A stretch of 64,000 nt of DNA from the NCBI GenBank assembly GCA_021777565.1, contig JAJYDJ010000001.1:1-64000 (forward strand). The letters run 5' to 3'. The notes beneath the pieces are model-generated. The model made no database searches, was not told where the DNA came from, and saw only the letters and a program-made list of their open reading frames with translations. The position numbers and the translations under genes were made by a program. Positions 16,367 to 23,232 of this stretch are shown piece by piece. This DNA comes from a bacterium (lineage in GTDB: Bacteria > Patescibacteria > Microgenomatia > Levybacterales > UBA12049). Numbering within the stretch: the stretch's first letter is position 1; each line of letters begins with the position of its first letter.

Positions 16367-17119
16367 TTAAAATGTTGGCGTCAGAACATAGGTGAGTACA
16401 TTGCTATAGAATCCCGCACCTTGAGAGGTGGAAATGTTTGCCTTGTAGGTAATTTGTACCTGCATGTTGCGTCCCACATTGGCTCCGCTCATCACCGTGG
16501 CAGGATTTTGGCTCAGTGACGTATTGGCTACTGGGCGATAAAAATTGGTCGTCGCAAAATCGGTTGGACAATAGTTAGTGACCCCAACCTGATCACATCG
16601 ATAGCCAAAACCGTAGGCAAAAATAGAATCCCACAAAGTTGCTGTCGTGCTGGTACAATCTCCGGCGTTACACGTGGTATCAGGGATAGAGGAGCCAGTT
16701 GGTGGGTCCAGAAGCGCATGATTTTCAGCAATGGTGACGACAAATCCGTGTGCTGAGCCGTTGGTGACACTAAGTGTCTGAGTGCGGGTGACAGGATTGG
16801 TTGGATCAATAATCCCAAAGTCTACTGACGTTACTCCTTCACCTGAAATTTTAAATGAGAACGGGATAAGAGAACCGATATACTGGAATCCTGCACGCAC
16901 TTTTCCACCTGTACCACTATAGAGGCCTGGGGCGACCTGACCACCGGTGTCTCTGAGGGTGTAGCCGCTTCCTGATTTTAACCCGGCGAAGTTATTATTC
17001 ACAGATCCCATTTGGAGAATCCACTGACTGTTGGACATGTTGAGTGCGAAGGTTGGTCTTGTTGCCACATAAGCGCCTATGAGTACCAGTATAAGAGTGA
17101 GCAAGACTTTGTAATACAT
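16367..17119 (-). CDS. WxL-like secreted surface protein
   Basis: This protein has 250 residues, starting at the ATG at 17119. A longer frame exists upstream, but this ATG lies exactly 6 bases after TACAAT and begins a proper signal peptide (MYYKVLLTLILVLIG..., cleavage near TFA). The body is beta-rich with four Cys in the middle (TTCNAGDCTS, RCDQ, YCPTD) that could form disulfides. The C-terminus 'GFYSNVLTYVLTPTF' matches the end of the 500-residue neighbour. It sits directly upstream of a DUF916-like anchored partner (5-base gap). The function is likely display on the envelope; the ligand is unknown. Confidence 0.7.
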   Translation of the reverse strand: MYYKVLLTLILVLIGAYVATRPTFALNMSNSQWILQMGSVNNNFAGLKSGSGYTLRDTGGQVAPGLYSGTGGKVRAGFQYIGSLIPFSFKISGEGVTSVDFGIIDPTNPVTRTQTLSVTNGSAHGFVVTIAENHALLDPPTGSSIPDTTCNAGDCTSTTATLWDSIFAYGFGYRCDQVGVTNYCPTDFATTNFYRPVANTSLSQNPATVMSGANVGRNMQVQITYKANISTSQGAGFYSNVLTYVLTPTF

Positions 17120-17125
17120 ACCTTC

Positions 17126-17131
17126 ATTGTA
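17126..17131 (-). promoter_or_regulatory. -10 box (TACAAT) six bases before the ATG at 17119
   Basis: On the minus strand TACAAT-N6-ATG is seen. It fixes the start codon of the WxL-like gene and predicts a leaderless transcript for the 17119-15414 gene pair. Confidence 0.55.
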
Positions 17132-17159
17132 GTCAAAGAAGGGTAGAAGAGGGAAGCAC

Positions 17160-17798
17160 TTATTGTTTTTTCTTTCCTTCTTCACGAAGGCTTTCAGTCT
17201 CTTCCAATATCTCATTGAGCTTATCCACCTCATCAGATTTGAGATCCTTGGTATCTTTCAATAGGTCGGAAACATCCTTGGCGATCGTATTTGCACTATC
17301 CTCATCACGCTCTTGCATCTCCTCCAGTGCTTCGTCCTCAACTTCTTTCTCTCGATATCCCTCGCCAAAGAAAAATGCAAGTGGAGCAATAAGTCCAATA
17401 GACGCAAGTCTCAAAAAGCTCTCCAGTGAGCCATTTTTTAACGCCTCTGGCAGAAAGACTGCAACAGTGCCAATGACAAATACGATCACCGTCGCGGGCT
17501 GGAAAATAAAGGTAATGCCAAACCCGAGGAAGTAGAGAAGGAAGAAAATGGGTGAGTAGATATTACCAGTGACGGTAATGGTGAGAAAGATACAGATGGT
17601 CAGAATGATGATGTCACTATCTGCTCCAAATTGTGGTGCATTTTTATTAAACCTCCTCCTGATAAAACTCGTGAGGAAATAGAGGATGATTAAAAAGGCA
17701 AGAAATTGGACCGTATAGGCAGTAAGAATAGTCTGAGACCAGACAAAAATGATAAAAAATGCCCCGATGAGCAAAAGCGAGTGATAAACAAGCTTCAT
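17160..17798 (-). CDS. Polytopic membrane protein with acidic coiled-coil tail
   Basis: This protein has 212 residues from the ATG at 17798, which is preceded by TTGTCA-N17-TATCAT-N6. A start five codons upstream would lie across the -10 box. The first about 140 residues hold five or six hydrophobic helices. The last about 65 are highly charged (EALEEMQERDEDSANTIAKD... ending in basic EGKKKQ) and should form a cytoplasmic coiled coil. No family is recognised. It precedes the WxL-like locus on the same strand, but a separate promoter starts the downstream gene, so a shared function is only a guess. Divergent leuS begins 86 bases away. Confidence 0.7.
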   Translation of the reverse strand: MKLVYHSLLLIGAFFIIFVWSQTILTAYTVQFLAFLIILYFLTSFIRRRFNKNAPQFGADSDIIILTICIFLTITVTGNIYSPIFFLLYFLGFGITFIFQPATVIVFVIGTVAVFLPEALKNGSLESFLRLASIGLIAPLAFFFGEGYREKEVEDEALEEMQERDEDSANTIAKDVSDLLKDTKDLKSDEVDKLNEILEETESLREEGKKKQ

Positions 17799-17804
17799 AC
17801 TTGT

Positions 17805-17833
17805 ATGATACATGCCCGTTCCTTACTTGACAA
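17805..17833 (-). promoter_or_regulatory. Sigma70-type leaderless promoter
   Basis: On the minus strand TTGTCA (17833-17828), 17 bases, TATCAT (17810-17805), 6 bases, ATG (17798). This is one of the cleanest examples of the window-wide leaderless pattern. Confidence 0.65.
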
Positions 17834-17872
17834 GCACACCAAAAATCTCTTTGCTGGCGTATTCATGCGTGA

Positions 17873-17878
17873 TATACT
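17873..17878 (+). promoter_or_regulatory. -10 box of leuS
   Basis: TATACT with an upstream TGA extension (TGATATACT) lies 6 bases before the leuS ATG. No good -35 box is seen at the usual distance, so it may be an extended -10 promoter. Confidence 0.5.
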
Positions 17879-17884
17879 ATATAT

Positions 17885-20308
17885 ATGCAAAAAAAGTATA
17901 TTCCATCAGACATTGAGGCGAAATGGCAAAAAATCTGGGATGAAAGTGGCATGTATACTGCCGATGATTCGTCTTCAAAACCTAAGCGCTTCGTCATGGA
18001 AATGTTGCCATATCCATCTGGGGCAAGTCTGCATGTGGGGCACATGTTAGGCTATGTAGCCACGGATGTGTATGCACGATTCTCACGTATGAGTGGGTAT
18101 AACGTCCTGCGACCTGTTGGATGGGATGCATTTGGGTTGCCTGCTGAAAATTATGCTATCAAAACACAAACCCTCCCTCAAGAAAGTACGGCGGCAGCAA
18201 TAAAAGCATCTATCGAGCAATTGAAGCGTACCGGTATGGGGTATGACTGGGCACGAGAAGTGAATACCAGTGATCCAGATTACTACAAGTGGACCCAGTG
18301 GCTTTTTATCCAATTTTATAAAGAAGGATTGGCATATAAAAAAACAGCAGCTGTGAACTGGTGCCCCAAAGACCAGACAGTTTTGGCCAACGAGCAGGTG
18401 ATTGATGGGAAATGTGAGCGATGTGACACTGAGGTCGAGCAGAAAGAGTTGGAACAGTGGTTCATGGCCATTACCAAGTATGCCGATGAACTGTTGGAAG
18501 ATTTGGATCATATTGATTGGCCGGCATCAACCAAAGCGGCACAGAGAAATTGGATTGGGAGAAAAGAGGGTATTGAGATTACCTATGCGATCGATGGCAG
18601 TGATGAAACGGTCACCGTATTTACGACTCGCCCTGACACCAACTTCGGCGCAACCTTTATCGCCATGGCACCAGAGCATCCATTGGTAGAAAAAATTACT
18701 ACCCCAGAAAATCAGAAAAGTGTATCAGACTATATAGAAAGCGTAAAAAATAAAACAGAATTGGCTCGAGAATCTGAAGGGAAAGACAAAACTGGTGTCT
18801 TTACGGGCAGTTTTGCCATCAATCCGCTCAACGGAGCCAAAATGCCGATCTGGATTTCAGATTTTGTGCTCTCAGGATACGGCACCGGGGCACTTGTTGG
18901 GGTCCCAGGACATGATATGCGCGATTTTGACTTCGCATTCAAATTTGGCTTGCCTATAGTCCGTGTGGTAATTGGCAGTGATGGCGACACATCGCCAATA
19001 ACAAGTGCTGCTCAAGTACAGGAAGAAGAAGGAAAGATGATCAACTCAGGCTTTTTGGATGGCATGGACATCCATGCGGCTACTGAAAAGATGATGGATC
19101 ACATTGAGAAAGAAGGATATGGCAAACGAGTGGTTAGTTATCATCTTCGAGACTGGTTGATCTCTCGCCAGCGCTACTGGGGGGCACCAGTACCAATGAT
19201 CTATTGTGAAAAAGATGGGTGGAACCCTGTACCTGAGAGTGAGTTGCCAGTTCTTTTGCCAACTGATGTAGACTTTCAACCAACCGGTGAATCGCCCATC
19301 ACTCGTTCCAAGACATTTCAAGAAGGAGTTACCTGTCCCGTCTGTCATGGGAATGCGCGCCGAGAAGTTGATACTCTGGACACATTCGTTGATTCATCAT
19401 GGTATTTCCTGCGCTATTGTGACGCGTCCAACACCAAAGAAGCATTTGCCAAAGAAAAAGTAGACAAATGGATGCCAGTGGATCTGTATATTGGTGGAGA
19501 TCATGCTACCACACATCTTATTTTTGCCCGTTTCTTTGTGAAGGCACTTCGAGATATGGGATTGTTATCCTTTGATGAGCCATTTGCCCGTTTTTTCAAA
19601 AATGGTCACATCTTGGGTGAGGATAATCGCAAGATGAGTAAGAGATGGGGGAATGTTATTAATCCATTGGACCTGATCACCAAATTTGGGGCCGATACCA
19701 TGCGCATGTATGAAATGTTCATGGGACCTCTGGAGGATAGTAAGTCATGGAGTACCTCAGGGGTTGAAGGAATTTATCGCTTTTTAAATAGAGTATGGAC
19801 GCTGATGCAGACGGAGGCGACTGACGCCACTCCAGATAAAGAAGCACTCTTTATGATGCACACTTCTATCAAGAAGATTACTGATGATATTGAAGCGTTG
19901 CAGGTGAACACCGCAGTTTCACACTTTATGAAGTGGTACAACTTCCTCTCAGAGCGAAAGCATATCTCACAAGAGGAAAAGGAGATATTCTTGAAGCTCT
20001 TGGCACCGTTTGCCCCACACATGAGTGAAGAGCTGTGGCATGATCTGAAAGGTGAAGCTGCTGAGAGTATTCATAAGCAGTCATGGCCTGTTAGTGATAA
20101 TCAATATCTAGCACGCAATGAAGCGCTTATTGTTGTGCAGGTGAATGGGAAGTTACGTGGTAACCTCACTGTTGAGAATAGTGAGGCAGGCGACCAGGCT
20201 AAAGTGGAAGCTCTTGCTAGACAGGATGCAAAGATCTCAAGCTGGATTAGTACAGGCGTGAAAAAAGTAATCTTCGTTCCTGGTAAGATCATTAACTTCG
20301 TAGTGTAG
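17885..20308 (+). CDS. leuS: Leucyl-tRNA synthetase
   Basis: This protein has 807 residues, a normal length for bacterial LeuRS. It charges tRNA-Leu in the cytoplasm. The HIGH-type motif HVGH is at residues 50-53 within PYPSGASLHVGHMLGY, a LeuRS hallmark. The CP1 editing domain follows (TVFTTRPDTNFGATFI, then GTGALVGVPGHDMRDF), and the KMSKR motif is at about residue 583 (NRKMSKRWGNVINP). The DTFVDSSWYFLRYCD block and the C-terminal anticodon-binding region with VQVNGKLRG are present. The start is set by TATACT-N6-ATG. ComEA follows after 54 bases. Confidence 0.97.
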   Translation: MQKKYIPSDIEAKWQKIWDESGMYTADDSSSKPKRFVMEMLPYPSGASLHVGHMLGYVATDVYARFSRMSGYNVLRPVGWDAFGLPAENYAIKTQTLPQESTAAAIKASIEQLKRTGMGYDWAREVNTSDPDYYKWTQWLFIQFYKEGLAYKKTAAVNWCPKDQTVLANEQVIDGKCERCDTEVEQKELEQWFMAITKYADELLEDLDHIDWPASTKAAQRNWIGRKEGIEITYAIDGSDETVTVFTTRPDTNFGATFIAMAPEHPLVEKITTPENQKSVSDYIESVKNKTELARESEGKDKTGVFTGSFAINPLNGAKMPIWISDFVLSGYGTGALVGVPGHDMRDFDFAFKFGLPIVRVVIGSDGDTSPITSAAQVQEEEGKMINSGFLDGMDIHAATEKMMDHIEKEGYGKRVVSYHLRDWLISRQRYWGAPVPMIYCEKDGWNPVPESELPVLLPTDVDFQPTGESPITRSKTFQEGVTCPVCHGNARREVDTLDTFVDSSWYFLRYCDASNTKEAFAKEKVDKWMPVDLYIGGDHATTHLIFARFFVKALRDMGLLSFDEPFARFFKNGHILGEDNRKMSKRWGNVINPLDLITKFGADTMRMYEMFMGPLEDSKSWSTSGVEGIYRFLNRVWTLMQTEATDATPDKEALFMMHTSIKKITDDIEALQVNTAVSHFMKWYNFLSERKHISQEEKEIFLKLLAPFAPHMSEELWHDLKGEAAESIHKQSWPVSDNQYLARNEALIVVQVNGKLRGNLTVENSEAGDQAKVEALARQDAKISSWISTGVKKVIFVPGKIINFVV

Positions 20309-20362
20309 TCTCTCGTGACATACCTCCTTTTTGTCTCTCGTCCATGGGGTTAGCATAAAATA

Positions 20363-21001
20363 ATGCTGGAAGAGTGTGGACTTTTTCTTCTGGAGAAAGT
20401 CAAAAAAATCCCAAAACAAGCATATCTGCCACTTGGCATTTTAGCCTTGGGGATGATTTTCTTTGTGTATGGTTTGATACAGTTTCTGCAAAATGGTCAA
20501 ACAAAGCCTCAGGTAGTTGAAAAAGCGGCAATGTCGACTGCGACACAGAGTGCCACCCTCGGGAAAGAGCTCATTGTGGATGTAGAAGGGGCAGTTTTGC
20601 ACCCTGGCGTCTATCATTTAGGCACAAATGCACGGATTCAAGATGCGCTCATAGCTGCAGGAGGGATTAGCAACCAGGCAGATAGAGCGATAATTGCGAA
20701 ACAGCTTAATATGGCGACCAAACTCACTGACGGCATGAAGGTGTATATACCTACGCAGGGCGAGGCTCAATCAAGCCCAGCCTTGAAGGATGCAACGGGT
20801 GACCAAAACGTGCCTGGGAATGATCTGATTTCAATCAATTCTGCTAGCGTCAAAGACTTAGATAGTCTTCCTGGCATTGGTCCGGTGACGGCGGACAAGA
20901 TTATTGCGGGTAGACCTTATGGTGACATAGGAGATTTGGTAAAAAAGAAGGTGCTCACGCAGAAAATACTTGACGGGATTCGTGAAAAGATAAGTTTATA
21001 G
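20363..21001 (+). CDS. comEA: ComEA-like DNA-binding competence protein
   Basis: This protein has 212 residues. A TM helix (about 22-42) anchors it with the body outside. A SLBB-type domain (about 70-130, 'VDVEGAVLHPGVYHLGTNARIQDALIAAGG') and a C-terminal helix-hairpin-helix (about 152-210, 'LDSLPGIGPVTADKIIAGRPYGDIGDLVKK') match the ComEA family, which holds double-stranded DNA at the cell surface during uptake. It is followed after 2 bases by comEC, its usual partner. A weak TAGCAT lies 6 bases before the ATG. Length is in the family range. Confidence 0.92.
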   Translation: MLEECGLFLLEKVKKIPKQAYLPLGILALGMIFFVYGLIQFLQNGQTKPQVVEKAAMSTATQSATLGKELIVDVEGAVLHPGVYHLGTNARIQDALIAAGGISNQADRAIIAKQLNMATKLTDGMKVYIPTQGEAQSSPALKDATGDQNVPGNDLISINSASVKDLDSLPGIGPVTADKIIAGRPYGDIGDLVKKKVLTQKILDGIREKISL

Positions 21002-21003
21002 AA

Positions 21004-22242
21004 ATGATATACAAAGCACTATTTATATCCACTTTTCTTATTCTTTTGGTACTCAGATATGTAGGATTTAGCCTCCTGGGGCCACAGATAGCAGATGGCA
21101 TGAGGGTGGATTTCACCACCAGACTCCTGGATGATGCCCAGTATCAGTGGGGGAAGCAGAAGATCTCGGTTTGGTATGGCAATATCTGGGGCAAAGTCCC
21201 TGCAACCGTGCTTGTCTCAAGCTCAGAACCCTTGGTTTACGGCCAAGTGGTGCACATGTCTGGCACTTTATCCGAGAGACTGATAAATGATAAAAAGCCT
21301 CTCTATTCAATCTCTGCTGAGAAGGTGTCCGTGGCTCAGGAGAGTGGGGCTTTATTTTCAAGCATGAAATACCTTCGTGACCAGACATTTACTGCCTATT
21401 TCGCTGCGCTGCCGCAAGACGAGGCAAAATTGCTTGCGGGAATAGTGTTCGGGAAACGATTTACCTTTGATCAGACGTTTCAAAACGCGATGCAGGTATC
21501 TGGGGTGACCCATGTGATCGCGGCCAGTGGCATGAATGTGACTTTTACCATAAGTTTTCTCTCAAGCATATTTCTTTTTCTTCTGAGGCGTAGACTGGCC
21601 TTGTATATGAGCCTGTGCGGTGTCGGATACTACGTGTTCCTCTCGGGATTTTCACCAAGCATTGTCAGGGCAAGCATTATGGGAATTGGCACACTTGTTG
21701 CACAACTGCTAGGAAGGCAACATAGTGGACTGTATTGGCTTGGAATTTGTGTCTATCTCATGCTCATGTGTGCTCCAGAACTGCTCTGGGATGTAGGATT
21801 TGAGCTCTCCGTTATGGCCACACTAGGACTGTTTGTCCTCAAACCGCTATGTGTCACCAGGCGATTCCTTGATGATGTGACCACAACTATCAGCGCACAG
21901 ATCGCTACAGTGCCAATCATCCTCAGTACCTTTGGAAGTATTGGAATGTTATCAGTGATCGTTAATGGATTGGTCTTGTGGATGATTGCGCCCCTGATGA
22001 CGATAGGGATGATAAGTGCCATGTTCTCGCTCATTTCACTCCCTTTAGCCTCACTTTTTGTTCTGATCACTCATCCTTTTCTCTGGCTATTTCGCTTTCT
22101 GGTACTGTTTTTTGGATCACTTCCAGTACAGTTTCGTATCGAGAGCCTGCCCCTTGCGATAAGTATTGGGTATTACTGCCTAATTGGAGGAGTGGTGTGG
22201 ATACTGTGGCAAAGAAAACGGGAGGGTGAAGTTACTTTATGA
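21004..22242 (+). CDS. comEC: ComEC/Rec2-type DNA uptake channel, membrane part only
   Basis: This protein has 412 residues with about ten membrane helices. An N-terminal OB-like segment (about 30-115, DUF4131 position) precedes the Competence domain (about 125-400). That domain includes 'ASGMNVTFTISFL', 'FSPSIVRASIMGIGTLVAQLLGRQ' and 'PELLWDVGFELSVMATLGL', the characteristic ComEC blocks. Full-length ComEC has a C-terminal metallo-beta-lactamase domain that degrades the non-transported strand; here it is absent, as in some reduced genomes. It is translationally close to comEA (2-base gap). Its 3' end overlaps a convergent gene by 11 bases. Confidence 0.92.
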   Translation: MIYKALFISTFLILLVLRYVGFSLLGPQIADGMRVDFTTRLLDDAQYQWGKQKISVWYGNIWGKVPATVLVSSSEPLVYGQVVHMSGTLSERLINDKKPLYSISAEKVSVAQESGALFSSMKYLRDQTFTAYFAALPQDEAKLLAGIVFGKRFTFDQTFQNAMQVSGVTHVIAASGMNVTFTISFLSSIFLFLLRRRLALYMSLCGVGYYVFLSGFSPSIVRASIMGIGTLVAQLLGRQHSGLYWLGICVYLMLMCAPELLWDVGFELSVMATLGLFVLKPLCVTRRFLDDVTTTISAQIATVPIILSTFGSIGMLSVIVNGLVLWMIAPLMTIGMISAMFSLISLPLASLFVLITHPFLWLFRFLVLFFGSLPVQFRIESLPLAISIGYYCLIGGVVWILWQRKREGEVTL

Positions 22243-22585
22243 GGCTTTCGATACTGTCACCAGTCTTTTTACTGCCGATAACGATGATATAGGTACCCAG
22301 AACAAAGAAAATTTCTTTGATAGCGAGCAAAATCAATGGTGCATAGTTGGGGAGAAAACTGTAAAAATTATTGATTTGCAGGTATGAATTGGCGGCATCG
22401 ATAACAATACCAAGCCCAATACAAAAAACACCAATGGAGTTTTTCCTAAATCCATCAGCGAGAATGCCGGTACCAAACTTTCTGGTCAGTTCTGCCATCA
22501 CCACACCAGCAGAGAGGGCGGCAAATGCTGCGATAAAACTGCCTGACTCGATAAGAATATTAATAAGACGTGCTGTATCGATCAT
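22232..22585 (-). CDS. Small three-helix membrane protein
   Basis: This protein has 117 residues with three hydrophobic helices (about 10-30, 50-70, 82-104) and a short charged tail. There is no recognised family and no catalytic motif. The start is 3 bases after the stop of the upstream 148-residue gene, so both probably form one operon driven by the promoter at 23042-23070. Its 3' end overlaps comEC by 11 bases. Confidence 0.6.
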   Translation of the reverse strand: MIDTARLINILIESGSFIAAFAALSAGVVMAELTRKFGTGILADGFRKNSIGVFCIGLGIVIDAANSYLQINNFYSFLPNYAPLILLAIKEIFFVLGTYIIVIGSKKTGDSIESLIK

Positions 22586-22588
22586 GAA

Positions 22589-23035
22589 TTAGGCTCCTTT
22601 TGCGGCTTCATCGATAATGTGTTGCATATCGACGGCTTTCTGGGTCTCTCCTGATTGTGCATTGATGGTTTGAGGCATGTCAAGGTGAGTCGGTTGTATG
22701 ACAACAGGGTCGATATGTTCTGGCACGGGAGGCAATGCTGGTTTCTCAACCGCTGGGGTAACGGTGTGTGTGGTTCCATCAGTGTGCTGGAAATACAGTG
22801 GCTCCAGTGTTTTTTTCACAATAAGGCCTGAGAGCTGGACAAATTGATCAATGAGTGCCTGCATAACTACTTGGGGATCACCAGTGATCGCACTGACATT
22901 CCCACTGGTATCAACCGTGAGGCCGGCAACTGACTGTGCTTTGGCAATAGTAATCTGTGGACCCAAGATTGCGAGTTGTTTCTTGATGACTTCAGTGAGG
23001 ATTCTTTTGTAGTCTTCTGTTGTAAACTCCTGCAT
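22589..23035 (-). CDS. Cytoplasmic hypothetical protein
   Basis: This soluble protein has 148 residues. An alpha/beta N-terminal part (about 1-75, including 'ILGPQITIAKAQSVAGLTVD' and 'QALIDQFVQLSGLIVKKTLE') is followed by a Pro-rich, probably flexible C-terminal half (about 90-130). No family is recognised with confidence. The start is well supported by TTGACG-N17-TAGCCT-N6-ATG. The gene is the first of a two-gene operon with a small membrane protein, so it may be a cytosolic partner of that protein. Confidence 0.6.
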   Translation of the reverse strand: MQEFTTEDYKRILTEVIKKQLAILGPQITIAKAQSVAGLTVDTSGNVSAITGDPQVVMQALIDQFVQLSGLIVKKTLEPLYFQHTDGTTHTVTPAVEKPALPPVPEHIDPVVIQPTHLDMPQTINAQSGETQKAVDMQHIIDEAAKGA

Positions 23036-23041
23036 ATATTT

Positions 23042-23070
23042 AGGCTAGCGGAATTTGATAGATACGTCAA
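23042..23070 (-). promoter_or_regulatory. Sigma70-type leaderless promoter
   Basis: On the minus strand TTGACG (23070-23065), 17 bases, TAGCCT (23047-23042), 6 bases, ATG (23035). It lies back to back with the argS leader promoter. Confidence 0.65.
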
Positions 23071-23084
23071 GGAAAAACGTTTAC

Positions 23085-23113
23085 TTGACTCTGAAAACAC
23101 TTTTGCGTATCAT
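23085..23113 (+). promoter_or_regulatory. Promoter of the argS leader
   Basis: TTGACT (23085-23090), 17 bases, TATCAT (23108-23113). A transcription start about 7 bases on would lie one or two bases before the leader-peptide ATG at 23122. Confidence 0.65.
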
Positions 23114-23121
23114 GCTCTGTA

Positions 23122-23163
23122 ATGACACAGACACAACATGATGTTCGCCGTCGCAATCTCTGA
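23122..23163 (+). CDS. Arginine leader peptide upstream of argS
   Basis: This is a 13-residue ORF, MTQTQHDVRRRNL, with three consecutive Arg codons (CGC CGT CGC at 23146-23154) close to its stop. It begins about 8 bases after a -10 box and is followed by a mutually exclusive hairpin pair and an intrinsic terminator, 69 bases before argS. This is the classical layout of amino-acid attenuation: slow translation of Arg codons when charged tRNA-Arg is scarce would let the antiterminator form. Arg codons before an arginyl-tRNA synthetase gene make chance unlikely. Translation is inferred. Confidence 0.75.
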   Translation: MTQTQHDVRRRNL

Positions 23164-23168
23164 AAGTA

Positions 23169-23216
23169 GGAGGTTGTGGTTGTGATGCACCTGACCTCCC
23201 GCTGGGAGGTTTTTTT
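23169..23216 (+). terminator. Attenuator: antiterminator and intrinsic terminator before argS
   Basis: The terminator stem is ACCTCCC (23194-23200), loop GCT, GGGAGGT (23204-23210), then seven T (23210-23216). An upstream GGAGGT (23169-23174) can instead pair with ACCTCC (23194-23199), which would break the terminator. A ribosome stalled at the Arg codons would leave 23169-23174 free, while one finishing at the stop codon (23161-23163) would cover it. Confidence 0.75.
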
Positions 23217-23232
23217 GTAGTACAATACACAT

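Noticed and set aside
18083..18511. 142-residue minus-strand open frame inside leuS
   Set aside because: It is fully antisense to the conserved HIGH-to-editing region of leuS and has no family features.
23122..23232. T-box riboswitch before argS
   Set aside because: The conserved T-box sequence and specifier loop layout are not seen; a leader ORF with Arg codons explains the hairpins better.
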